Origin: an uncultured Planctomycetota bacterium
GTDB lineage: Bacteria > Planctomycetota > Planctomycetia > Pirellulales > Thermoguttaceae
Reading direction: 5' to 3'
Assembly (NCBI GenBank): GCA_902797455.1
Contig: CADBTE010000180.1
Span: forward strand, 1 to 7,945
Length of the DNA stretch: 7,945 nt
In this document: positions 1-6,293 of the stretch, piece after piece
Position numbering within the stretch: the first letter of the stretch is position 1
How the letters are laid out: every line of letters begins with the position of its first letter
The notes under the pieces: generated by a model
What the model saw: only the letters and a program-made list of their open reading frames with translations
Told to the model about the DNA's origin: nothing
The model's database searches: none
Made by a program: the position numbers and the translations under genes

Positions 1-133
1 CGACCGGAACCATGCTCGTCGGCAGCGGCGCGGAGTTTGCCTGTTCCCCCTCTTGGGCGGTTAAGGCGCCCGCGCAGGCGAAGATAAATCCGAGGGCCAG
101 CGGCAGCGCCCAAATTCTTTTTAATATTTTCAT
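1..133 (-). CDS. Exported protein of unknown function, N-terminal 44 codons only
   Basis: Only the beginning of this gene is present; it runs off the left edge of the window. The ATG at 133 is preceded by AAAAGGAG (139-146) with a 5-base gap, an excellent ribosome binding site. The visible protein starts with a basic stretch (MKILKRIW) followed by a hydrophobic run to about residue 25 and ALTAQEGEQ, a typical Sec signal peptide probably cut after ALTA. A Cys in IFAC (residue 20) leaves a lipoprotein signal possible, but the match is weak. The residues after the signal are polar and too few to name a family. The gene follows the GH127 hydrolase by 68 bases on the same strand with no terminator between them, so co-transcription and a related extracellular role are likely but unproven. 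Confidence 0.8.
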   Translation of the reverse strand, partial: MKILKRIWALPLALGFIFACAGALTAQEGEQANSAPLPTSMVPV

Positions 134-201
134 CGTTTCTCCTTTTGTGGAAATTAGTCTCGGTGATTAAAGATCGACGGCTTTCTCCCCCTCGGGTTGT
201 T

Positions 202-2202
202 TCACTCGGCGATCGGAAAACAGGTCAGCCGCAGATTGGTCGCTCCGTACGGGACCAGTTCGATCTGTTCGACCTCAGCCCCCTCGTCGGGACGGACCGG
301 ATTGCCGTAGGGAAGAGGGGTGACGTGAATCGCGTTCGACTCGAAAGGCCAGGCGTATTTCTGCGTCCGAATCATCGGGACCGAAAGGGTAAGCGGCGGA
401 TTCTCCCAAGGATAGCCGTCGGCGGTGTCCTTGTGATTGACCGTGATCGCCCCCGGGGCCAGCGCCTCCTTCACCAAAGAGTAGAAGACCGGACGGCTGG
501 TCGCGTTCCACCACGACCACCCTTCCGGCAGCGGCGTCAGGGGGCTCCCCGCGATGGGGGTCCACTCGGTCGGCTGGGCCAGCGAGAAGACAAGCGGCCC
601 GTACTCGACGACCCGAAGCGGTTCTTTCTGGAAATAAATATCTTCCGTCTCGACGACGCGGGGGGTATCGGTGAAAACAATCTCCAGCCGTTCCCCCTCC
701 TCCCACGGACCGGGGACGCGAAGCCACTGATCTTCGGCGGCGATTTCGACCGCGCGCGCCCGGCCGCCGCAGGAACGTTTCACCGTGAAGGAATCGGCCC
801 ACTGGGGAATACGCAAAACAAGCGCCCCCGGCCAATCGTCGCCGGCCCGGACGGTGAAGGTCACTTTGCCGTCGAACGGATAGTTCGTCTCTTCCTCGAC
901 GGCGATCTCCCGCCCGCCGCCGTCGGTCCATTTCATTTGGCAGGGGCCGTAAACCGGAAACGCGAAGTTCCCCTCCCGATCGCGCAGAACCATCGACCGG
1001 ATATATTCCGGAATCAGCCGAACCGACTGAGCCGGACAGCAGGCGACATGGAAGTTCGGGGCGTAGCAGCCGTAGTCGGCCCACTGGAACGCGTCGGAGG
1101 TGATCGTCGCCTGAAACTGATTCGGCATCGAATCGTAAACCATCGCCCGCTCATCTTTTTTGCGGGCCCCCTGGGCGGCGTTGAAAAACATCTTCTCGAC
1201 CCAGTCGCCGTACTTCGCCTCGCCGGTGATCGCCAGCATCCGGAGGAAACTGTTCTGCCAGGTCGCGAAGTTGCAATATTCCGTCTCGTGATTGGACGAC
1301 GGCGGGGAAAAATGTTCCCCGTTGCTCGACGGGGCGCCGTTGGGCAGCCAGCACTTCGACATCGCCTGACGGATCCCGTTTTCGGTCGCCGCGCGGTCCT
1401 CCGGATCCCCGGAATAAAGCCAAACCAGCGCCGGGTTTTTCATGTTCTCGCCGAACGCCACGACGTGGTCGTCGTTGAAATTTAGTTCCTCCCGCAAAAG
1501 CGACCGGCGGCCGTGGCAAAAAGGATCGTTTTGATCGAGCCAGTCGAGGTACTCGGCCGGCCATTGGGCCAGGCGCTCGTCCCCCGTCTGACGCCAAACG
1601 TCGATCATCGACTCGATAAGGACCGGACCGGCGTAAGGGGTCTTCTGATCCCCCGCCCAATGCTCCGCAAACCACAAAAGCCCCCGATGAACCGCCTCCA
1701 GCGTCCGCTCATCGCCGGTGGCCTGCGCCCAGGCCAGAAGGGCGCGATAGCCCCAGTTCGCCGACCAGGCGCAGTAATCCTCCAGGCGATTGTCCGTCGG
1801 ACGGTAACTCCCCAAATAGCCGTCTTCCTCCTGCAGGGCAACCGTCCCCTCGACCCAGCGGCGCGCTTTTTCTTTCAGCTCGGGATCGTCCAGCGTAAAA
1901 GCCAGCTGGACCAGGCCGGTCCAGTAGGTCCCGGAAATCTCACCGCTCCACCCCGGGGAGACGGGAGATTGGTGCTGCCGATCAATATACGGCTTGCCGA
2001 TCATCTCCGGCTCCAGCTCGTCGAGATGCCCCCCCATCCCATCCTTGCTGCGCAAAAGCTGCTGACGCAGCCAGCCCCGCGCGGTAACGCTCCCTAAGGG
2101 GAGGCGTTCGTAGACCGGCGTCGGGGAGGTCTTTTCCTGCGCGCAGGCAAGCAGCGGCCACAGAAGCGCGGCGCAAAGAAGAACAATGATTTTCTTGCTC
2201 AT
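202..2202 (-). CDS. Secreted GH127/DUF1680-type glycoside hydrolase (beta-L-arabinofuranosidase-like)
   Basis: This 666-residue protein is a retaining glycosidase of the GH127-related clan, whose characterised members release beta-L-arabinofuranose using a zinc-bound cysteine nucleophile. Residues 1-22 form a signal peptide (MSKKIIVLLC to LLACAQ); the Cys at 20 could make it a lipoprotein. An all-helical (alpha/alpha)6 barrel covers about 35-400, and beta-sandwich domains follow to the end. Compared from memory with the Bifidobacterium enzyme HypBA1 (Glu322, Glu338, Cys340, Cys417, Cys418), the matching residues are Glu296 in GEHF (acid/base), Glu308 and Cys310 in EYC, and the Cys388-Cys389 pair in ACCP. 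The spacing is nearly the same, so the enzyme should be active. The start at 2202 is chosen because AGGA (2209-2212) lies 6 bases upstream; an in-frame ATG at 2217 would add five residues and lacks such a site. Exact sugar specificity cannot be read; related families such as GH146 are an alternative. Confidence 0.92.
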   Translation of the reverse strand: MSKKIIVLLCAALLWPLLACAQEKTSPTPVYERLPLGSVTARGWLRQQLLRSKDGMGGHLDELEPEMIGKPYIDRQHQSPVSPGWSGEISGTYWTGLVQLAFTLDDPELKEKARRWVEGTVALQEEDGYLGSYRPTDNRLEDYCAWSANWGYRALLAWAQATGDERTLEAVHRGLLWFAEHWAGDQKTPYAGPVLIESMIDVWRQTGDERLAQWPAEYLDWLDQNDPFCHGRRSLLREELNFNDDHVVAFGENMKNPALVWLYSGDPEDRAATENGIRQAMSKCWLPNGAPSSNGEHFSPPSSNHETEYCNFATWQNSFLRMLAITGEAKYGDWVEKMFFNAAQGARKKDERAMVYDSMPNQFQATITSDAFQWADYGCYAPNFHVACCPAQSVRLIPEYIRSMVLRDREGNFAFPVYGPCQMKWTDGGGREIAVEEETNYPFDGKVTFTVRAGDDWPGALVLRIPQWADSFTVKRSCGGRARAVEIAAEDQWLRVPGPWEEGERLEIVFTDTPRVVETEDIYFQKEPLRVVEYGPLVFSLAQPTEWTPIAGSPLTPLPEGWSWWNATSRPVFYSLVKEALAPGAITVNHKDTADGYPWENPPLTLSVPMIRTQKYAWPFESNAIHVTPLPYGNPVRPDEGAEVEQIELVPYGATNLRLTCFPIAE

Positions 2203-2208
2203 GACGGT

Positions 2209-2212
2209 TCCT
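2209..2212 (-). promoter_or_regulatory. Ribosome binding site deciding the GH127 start
   Basis: AGGA on the minus strand sits 6 bases before the ATG at 2202. It supports that start over the in-frame ATG at 2217, whose upstream bases (GCCGACTAA) show no Shine-Dalgarno match. Confidence 0.7.
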
Positions 2213-2292
2213 ATCATTTAGTCGGCTGCGTGGGCGGGGATCGAAACACAAAGGGACGGTCGCCTCCGACGCCTGTGATTGTCTAACGCCCG

Positions 2293-2321
2293 ATTATATA
2301 GGGCCGCGGGGAGCGATTCAA
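2293..2321 (-). promoter_or_regulatory. Sigma70-like promoter of the GH127 gene
   Basis: On the minus strand, TTGAAT (2321-2316) and a perfect TATAAT (2298-2293) are separated by exactly 17 bases. Transcription would start near 2286, giving a leader of about 84 bases before the ATG at 2202. No competing promoter was seen in the gap, so this probably also serves the downstream exported gene at 1-133. Confidence 0.75.
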
Positions 2322-2340
2322 CAAAATCAGCGGGGGGAAA

Positions 2341-2370
2341 CAAGCCGCCGGTCCAGACCCTGCCGGCTTG
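2341..2370. promoter_or_regulatory. Dyad-symmetric candidate operator between divergent promoters
   Basis: CAAGCCG (2341-2347) and CGGCTTG (2364-2370) form a perfect 7-base inverted repeat with a 16-base spacer. Inside lies GGTC-CA-GACC (2350-2359), a second inverted repeat centred one base off the outer one. The right arm overlaps the first three bases of the -35 box of the ogt promoter, and the left arm is 20 bases behind the GH127 -35 box. Binding by a dimeric regulator is an inference from position and symmetry only. Confidence 0.35.
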
Positions 2371-2396
2371 GAAAAAGTATCTTCCTTTTGTATCAT
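2368..2396 (+). promoter_or_regulatory. Sigma70-like promoter of the alkyltransferase gene
   Basis: TTGGAA (2368-2373) and TATCAT (2391-2396) are separated by 17 bases; they match 4 of 6 and 5 of 6 consensus positions. Transcription would start near 2403, about 40 bases before the ATG at 2443. Confidence 0.6.
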
Positions 2397-2442
2397 CGAG
2401 GTGAAGTCCCTTTTTCCTTCCCCCCAAACACAAAACAACACC

Positions 2443-2976
2443 ATGATAAAAACCGCCCAGCTTCTCACGCCGATCGGCCCGGTCACCTTGGCCGCCGAGG
2501 GAAACGCCCTGGCGGCGCTTTGGATGGAAAAACAGCGCTTCTTTGGGGTCGTCGAAGGAAAAACCGTCGCTCCTTTCCCAAGCGAGGATTCCGACGATCC
2601 GGTTTTGCTTTTGGCAAAAGAATGGCTCGGCCGCTATTTCGCCGGCGAGAAGCCGAACCCGCAGGAACTCCCCTTAGCGCCGCGCGGAAGCGATTTTCAG
2701 CGCCGCGTCTGGGAGCTGCTTCTTGATGTTCCGTACGCAGAGGTGATTACCTATGGCCAACTCGCCGCCCGCCTGGCCGAACGGCGCGGCCGGCCGGTCG
2801 CCGCTCAGGCGATCGGAGGGGCGGTCGGCCGCAATCCGATCGCCCTGATCATCCCGTGTCATCGTGTTATCGCCGCCGGGGGAAAGATCGGGGGATACGG
2901 CGGCGGCATCCGCAGGAAAGAGTTTCTTTTGAACTTCGAGCGGGGAGGCGGTTCGGCGATTTCCCCGCCGCAGTGA
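2443..2976 (+). CDS. ogt: Methylated-DNA--protein-cysteine S-methyltransferase (O6-alkylguanine-DNA alkyltransferase)
   Basis: This 177-residue cytoplasmic repair protein transfers the alkyl group from O6-alkylguanine (or O4-alkylthymine) in DNA onto its own cysteine, irreversibly inactivating itself. The N-terminal domain (about 1-80) includes the family's typical TPIGPVTLAAEGNALAAL strand region. The C-terminal DNA-binding and active domain (about 82-167) has FQRRVWELLLDVPYAEVITYGQLA with Tyr104, then GRNP and the active-site PCHRV with nucleophile Cys139, then GGYGGGIRRKEFLL. All key residues are present and the length is normal for bacterial Ogt. The ATG at 2443 is used because homology begins right there and the promoter start (near 2403) leaves little room upstream. 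An in-frame GTG at 2401 would only add low-complexity residues. No clear Shine-Dalgarno sequence precedes the ATG. The gene is monocistronic, between its own promoter and a terminator. It is not an Ada fusion, since no N-terminal Ada or AraC domain is present. Confidence 0.95.
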   Translation: MIKTAQLLTPIGPVTLAAEGNALAALWMEKQRFFGVVEGKTVAPFPSEDSDDPVLLLAKEWLGRYFAGEKPNPQELPLAPRGSDFQRRVWELLLDVPYAEVITYGQLAARLAERRGRPVAAQAIGGAVGRNPIALIIPCHRVIAAGGKIGGYGGGIRRKEFLLNFERGGGSAISPPQ

Positions 2977-2980
2977 AATA

Positions 2981-3011
2981 AAAAAGCCGCCCGCAAAAGC
3001 GGGCGGCTTTT
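2981..3011. terminator. Bidirectional intrinsic terminator between convergent genes
   Basis: GCCGCCCGC (2986-2994), an AAAA loop and GCGGGCGGC (2999-3007) form a perfect 9-bp GC-rich stem. It is flanked by five A (2981-2985) and four T (3008-3011), so a U-tract follows the hairpin on either strand. It begins 5 bases after the ogt stop codon and lies about 40 bases after the stop of the HEAT-repeat gene at 3051, terminating both. Confidence 0.9.
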
Positions 3012-3050
3012 AACTTGTTTGATTTGCCTTGGGGGCATATCAAAACAACA

Positions 3051-4817
3051 TCACTCCACGTTGAGGTGATACTGCTTCACGATGATGTCGGCCACCTCGC
3101 GGTGCTTATCGTTGCAGACCTTCGAGGCAAGCGCGGCCTTGACGACTTCCACGCGCTGCTGGTCGGGCATCGCGAACTGACGGGCCAGGCGAAGGGCGCC
3201 GCTTAGGGTACGAGCGGCATGCGGATAGTTCGGCGTGTCGGAGAGCTTCAGCAGCAGCGGCACCGCGTCGATCGACATCCAGGCGCCGAGCGCCTGAGTC
3301 GCGGCGTCTTTGGCCAAAGCGTCGCCGGAGACGGCGCGCTTTTCGACCGCCGCCAGCGCCGCGGGGGTACCGAAGCGGGCGAAGAGCTTGGTGAGCGCGA
3401 CGGCGCGATCTTTGTCGGTGACCCCGTCGATCACGCTGTCGAGAATCGCCGCGGCGCCGTCCTTGTCGGGAACCATCCCGATCGCCGTGGTCAGGCCGTC
3501 GAGGGCCGCCGGGGACCCTGTGGCGGCGTAGGCCTCACACAGCGTCTTGACCGCGTCCAAATCGGCCACAAAACCGAGCGCGCGGTACCCCTTATCGAGC
3601 GACACCCCTTCCAGCGAGGGGAGAAGCTCGGCGAGTTTGGCGCGGGCCGCGCCGATCTTATGCAGACCGACCAGCTCGATCGCCATATCGCGGCGAACCG
3701 GATCGGCGGCGAGCATTTCCTCGATCGCCGGGTCGATATTCACGTCGAACATCCCGAGGATCTTCACCGTTTCGGCGCGCAGCGCCTCGTCGCCGGCCGC
3801 GGCCGCGTCGATCATCCGATTCATCGCCTCGACGTTGGAGAACGACAAAATCGCTTTCATCGCCGCGGCGCGAACCGCCTCATCGTCGCTCGACAAAGCC
3901 CCGAGGATCGCCTCTTCGCAGCGGGGGTTCTTCTGATCTCCCATCGCGGCGAGCAGGGCCGGCTTGCGCGCGGTATCGGCGGCGTTGTAAGCGGCCAGAA
4001 GAACGTCGCAGACCTTGTCGCTTTTGACGTACTGCGCGGCGCGCAGGGTGGCGCGGTAGGCGGTGGCGTCCGAACCGGCGAGCCACTCGGCGGCGCGGGC
4101 AAGGGCGTCGTCGGTTTCGACCAGAAGGATCTGGAAGCAGGCCGCCTCACGGTAGAACGGCAGCGGCGCGGCGGCGGCGACCGCGTCGAAGACGGCGATC
4201 GCGTCGGCTTCGTTTCCGTCGCGGCGGAGGAACTCGCCGTACATCAGGCACTTATCGGCGCACTTGCCGTCCCCCTGGGCCAGTTTGCCGGTCAGGGTAT
4301 CGCGGTAGGAGGGATCGGCGATACGGGCCAGGGCGAAGAAGGCCGCCTCGGCGATGACCGCCTCTTCGCTGTCGAGCAGCGGAAGGAGCGCCTCGATCGA
4401 GGCGCAGTCGCGGCGCATGCCGAGCGAATCGATGCAGCCGGCCTTCAGAACCGGATCCTCGACCGAGGCGGCACCGGCGCGAAGCTCGGCCAGCGCCTCT
4501 TCAAAAGGCATCTCTTCCAGGGCGTTGCGGGCCGAGAGGGACTTATCGGGATCGCCGAGCCATTTTCCCATCGCCGCGGCCGCCGACGCGTCGCCGTAGA
4601 CGCCGATCCGCTTGGCCAGAAGCATAAAATCGTAGGGGGAGGTCGCGCTGTCGGCCGCCTGCTCCAGCAGACCGGGCTGGATCGCCTCGACGAAGTTTTC
4701 GTTCACCTTCTCGCCGAACTGATCGCTCTGGGCGAAGAGCGCCGCCGAAGAGAGTACCAGGACCGCCGCGGCAAAGAGAAGCGCGGCACAAAAGCAGTGG
4801 TTTTTATGATACGACAT
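3051..4817 (-). CDS. Secreted HEAT-repeat (alpha-solenoid) protein
   Basis: This 588-residue protein has a signal peptide (about 1-30, hydrophobic core AALLFAAAVLVLSSAALFAQ). The rest is almost wholly helical, Ala-, Leu-, Asp- and Glu-rich repeats of 28-35 residues. HEAT-like units are visible at about 140-168, 300-328, 330-358, 362-388, 484-512 and 514-545. A TPR-like helix pair (GEFLRRDGNEADAIAVFDAV) sits near 194-213. No catalytic motif or membrane anchor is visible, so it probably binds a protein or glycan partner outside the cytoplasm. At least nine cysteines follow the signal, including Cys186-x3-Cys190; disulfides are possible. The start at 4817 puts the signal peptide at the N-terminus. 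An in-frame ATG at 4898 would overlap the upstream gene and bury the signal behind 27 polar residues. No strong ribosome binding site precedes 4817. It is 68 bases after the Gfo/Idh/MocA gene and may share its transcript. HEAT-repeat proteins often accompany exported sugar oxidoreductases in the PVC group (general knowledge). Confidence 0.85.
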   Translation of the reverse strand: MSYHKNHCFCAALLFAAAVLVLSSAALFAQSDQFGEKVNENFVEAIQPGLLEQAADSATSPYDFMLLAKRIGVYGDASAAAAMGKWLGDPDKSLSARNALEEMPFEEALAELRAGAASVEDPVLKAGCIDSLGMRRDCASIEALLPLLDSEEAVIAEAAFFALARIADPSYRDTLTGKLAQGDGKCADKCLMYGEFLRRDGNEADAIAVFDAVAAAAPLPFYREAACFQILLVETDDALARAAEWLAGSDATAYRATLRAAQYVKSDKVCDVLLAAYNAADTARKPALLAAMGDQKNPRCEEAILGALSSDDEAVRAAAMKAILSFSNVEAMNRMIDAAAAGDEALRAETVKILGMFDVNIDPAIEEMLAADPVRRDMAIELVGLHKIGAARAKLAELLPSLEGVSLDKGYRALGFVADLDAVKTLCEAYAATGSPAALDGLTTAIGMVPDKDGAAAILDSVIDGVTDKDRAVALTKLFARFGTPAALAAVEKRAVSGDALAKDAATQALGAWMSIDAVPLLLKLSDTPNYPHAARTLSGALRLARQFAMPDQQRVEVVKAALASKVCNDKHREVADIIVKQYHLNVE

Positions 4818-4846
4818 AGCTGGGTATTTCTCACTTTTTCTATGAC

Positions 4847-4866
4847 TTGTTTGACCTGTTAAACAA
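4847..4866. promoter_or_regulatory. 20-base near-perfect palindrome in the leader of the HEAT-repeat gene
   Basis: TTGTTTGAC-CT-GTTAAACAA has 9-base arms with a single mismatch (8 of 9 pairs). It lies 30 bases upstream of the HEAT-repeat start codon, in the 68-base gap after the Gfo/Idh/MocA gene. Size and symmetry are those of an operator for a dimeric repressor. It lacks the GC-rich stem and loop of a terminator. No convincing -10/-35 pair was found next to it, so its role is open. Confidence 0.4.
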
Positions 4867-4885
4867 AAAGCGCGGCCGCGTATCT

Positions 4886-6196
4886 TTAGATATGCCACGG
4901 CTGGCGGCGGGCGCGGGAGCGCATCCGGTTCGCTTCCTCGTCGTTAATGAACTCGTTCTTGACCGGATCGTAGTCGAGCGGCCGGCCGAGCTGCCAGGCG
5001 ATGTACGCGGCGTGCGCGGCGATATGGGACTGCGCGGCGGCCGTCGCGTGGGCACGGGTGGTCTGGCGGGTTTTGACGCAGTCGAGGAAGTTGCGGACAT
5101 GGTTGGCCAGGTCATAACCGATGTTCTGATAGGTTGTCGGGAGGGATTCGCTGCTGGTGCGGATCTGCCCCGAGTCGCCGGTCTCGACCCACCCCTCGGT
5201 CCCCTCGAACCGAACCGAGCAGGAACCGAGCCCCAGCCAGCCGGAGGTCCTCATCACGAGCTTGACGCCGTCGTCGTACGTGGCGACCACGCCGCCGTCG
5301 TCGATGCTGACGAATTTATTCCACTCCACCCCGTCGATGTAGGTCTCCGAGATATTCTTCGACCACGGCTCGTAGTGAACCGGCGCGGTCCAGTCGGACT
5401 GGTGCGCCAGCTGGCAAAGGTCGATCGTGTGGGAACCCCACTCCAGGATCCCGCCGCCGTGGAAGTCATAGAAGTTGCGCCAGCCGCCGCCCACGTACGC
5501 GCTGTTGTACGGGCGCCACGGACAGGCCCCGAGCCAGCGGTCCCAATCGCACTCGTCCTTGTCCGGTTCCGGCTGCGCGGGGAGCCATTTTTGGGTTGTC
5601 GCCGGCGCCAAGGTATTGGCGTGGACCTCTTTCAGTTCCCCGAGCATCCCCGACTGCGCGTAGTGGATCGCCGTCATGAAGTTGCCGCTGCTGCGCCGCT
5701 GGGTACCGGCCTGATAGACGCGGCCGTAGCGGGCGATGGTATCGGAGAGGGCCTGGCTTTCCTCAATCGTCAGCGAGCACGGCTTCTCGCAGTAGATATC
5801 TTTGCCGGCCTTGGCGGCTTCGATCGACGCCATCGTGTGCCAGCGGTCGCCGGTGGTGATCAAAACGATATCGATGTCCTGACGACCCAGCACCTCGTAC
5901 ATATCGCTGTAGATCACGCAGTCGTTGTTGCCGTAGGTATTGTTGACATTATTGCGGACCGCCTCGCGCCGGGAGCGCTGGCAGTCGGCGTCGCAGACGA
6001 AGTGAACATCCTTGTTGGACAGAAAGACGCGAAGGTCTTCCGAACCGCGGCTCCCGATACCGATCCCCCCCATCGTCAGACGGTTCGACGGGGCGACTTC
6101 CCCATCGAGCCCGAGAACCGACGCGGGCAGAACCAGCGGCGCGAGGGCTCCGAAAACGGAGGCGGATAAAAACTCTCGACGATTCCAATTTTTCAT
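4886..6196 (-). CDS. Tat-exported Gfo/Idh/MocA family oxidoreductase
   Basis: This 436-residue protein belongs to the NAD(P)-dependent glucose-fructose oxidoreductase / inositol dehydrogenase / MocA family, which oxidises or reduces sugars, cyclitols or related polyols. A twin-arginine signal, NRREFL (5-10), with a weakly hydrophobic run to about residue 29 predicts export folded with its cofactor. The Rossmann domain (about 38-160) has GIGIGSRG (44-51), a strand ending VCDAD (67-71) and the conserved CEKP motif with Lys138. The C-terminal substrate domain contains GGGILEWGSHTIDL with the candidate catalytic His256. The end (LDYDPVKNEF to ARRQPWHI) resembles the long C-terminal extension of planctomycete/verrucomicrobial members. 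Start at 6196 is set by AAGGAG (6203-6208), 6 bases upstream. The substrate cannot be told from sequence. A glycosidase activity as in GH109, which shares this fold, is an alternative. It lies between the FAD oxidoreductase and HEAT genes on the same strand. Confidence 0.92.
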   Translation of the reverse strand: MKNWNRREFLSASVFGALAPLVLPASVLGLDGEVAPSNRLTMGGIGIGSRGSEDLRVFLSNKDVHFVCDADCQRSRREAVRNNVNNTYGNNDCVIYSDMYEVLGRQDIDIVLITTGDRWHTMASIEAAKAGKDIYCEKPCSLTIEESQALSDTIARYGRVYQAGTQRRSSGNFMTAIHYAQSGMLGELKEVHANTLAPATTQKWLPAQPEPDKDECDWDRWLGACPWRPYNSAYVGGGWRNFYDFHGGGILEWGSHTIDLCQLAHQSDWTAPVHYEPWSKNISETYIDGVEWNKFVSIDDGGVVATYDDGVKLVMRTSGWLGLGSCSVRFEGTEGWVETGDSGQIRTSSESLPTTYQNIGYDLANHVRNFLDCVKTRQTTRAHATAAAQSHIAAHAAYIAWQLGRPLDYDPVKNEFINDEEANRMRSRARRQPWHI

Positions 6197-6220
6197 AAAT
6201 GGCTCCTTGGCTGAAAACTT

Positions 6221-6240
6221 CGCCGCGGCGCGCGGCCGCG
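6221..6240. repeat. Overlapping GC-only palindromes in the leader of the Gfo/Idh/MocA gene
   Basis: The 20 bases contain two back-to-back 10-base palindromes, CGCCGCGGCG (6221-6230) and CGCGGCCGCG (6231-6240). Read as RNA they can fold into either of two alternative 6-bp hairpins: GCCGCG/CGCGGC with a 3-base loop (6222-6236), or CGCGGC/GCCGCG with a 5-base loop (6224-6240). On the minus strand they stand 25-44 bases before the start codon, followed by a short TTTT. The second palindrome plus one flanking base recurs at 4870-4880. Confidence 0.5.
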
Positions 6241-6247
6241 AACTAAA

Positions 6248-6279
6248 GCGTATATTTACGCAACTGATATTTTTTACGC
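6248..6279. repeat. Inverted and direct TTTACGC repeats upstream of the Gfo/Idh/MocA gene
   Basis: GCGTA-TATT-TACGC (6248-6261) is a 5-base inverted repeat. TTTACGC occurs at 6255-6261 and again at 6273-6279, an 18-base period. The AT-rich stretch lies in the 97-base gap behind the FAD oxidoreductase gene. It may hold a promoter or operator, but no good -35/-10 pair was found. Confidence 0.35.
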
Positions 6280-6293
6280 TGTTAACGTTTGTT

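Noticed and set aside
145..1485. Long open frame on the plus strand opposite the GH127 gene
   Set aside because: It is antisense to a clearly identified enzyme, its predicted protein is Arg/Pro/Gly-rich with no domain, and such frames arise from third-position GC bias.
3219..4862. 547-residue open frame on the plus strand opposite the HEAT-repeat gene
   Set aside because: Low-complexity Arg/Gly/Val-rich translation with no recognisable domain; a mirror of the real solenoid gene, which has a signal peptide and regular repeats.
4870..4885. CGCGGCCGCG followed by CTTTTTG (minus strand) as a terminator after the Gfo/Idh/MocA gene
   Set aside because: The palindrome has no loop, so as a hairpin it keeps only about three base pairs; too weak for intrinsic termination despite the T-run.
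4818..4898. Upstream in-frame start (ATG at 4898) for the HEAT-repeat protein
   Set aside because: It would overlap the end of the Gfo/Idh/MocA gene and place 27 polar residues before an obvious signal peptide; no ribosome binding site supports it.
4847..6169. 440-residue open frame on the plus strand opposite the Gfo/Idh/MocA gene
   Set aside because: Antisense to a gene with complete catalytic motifs and a good ribosome binding site; no domain in the translation.
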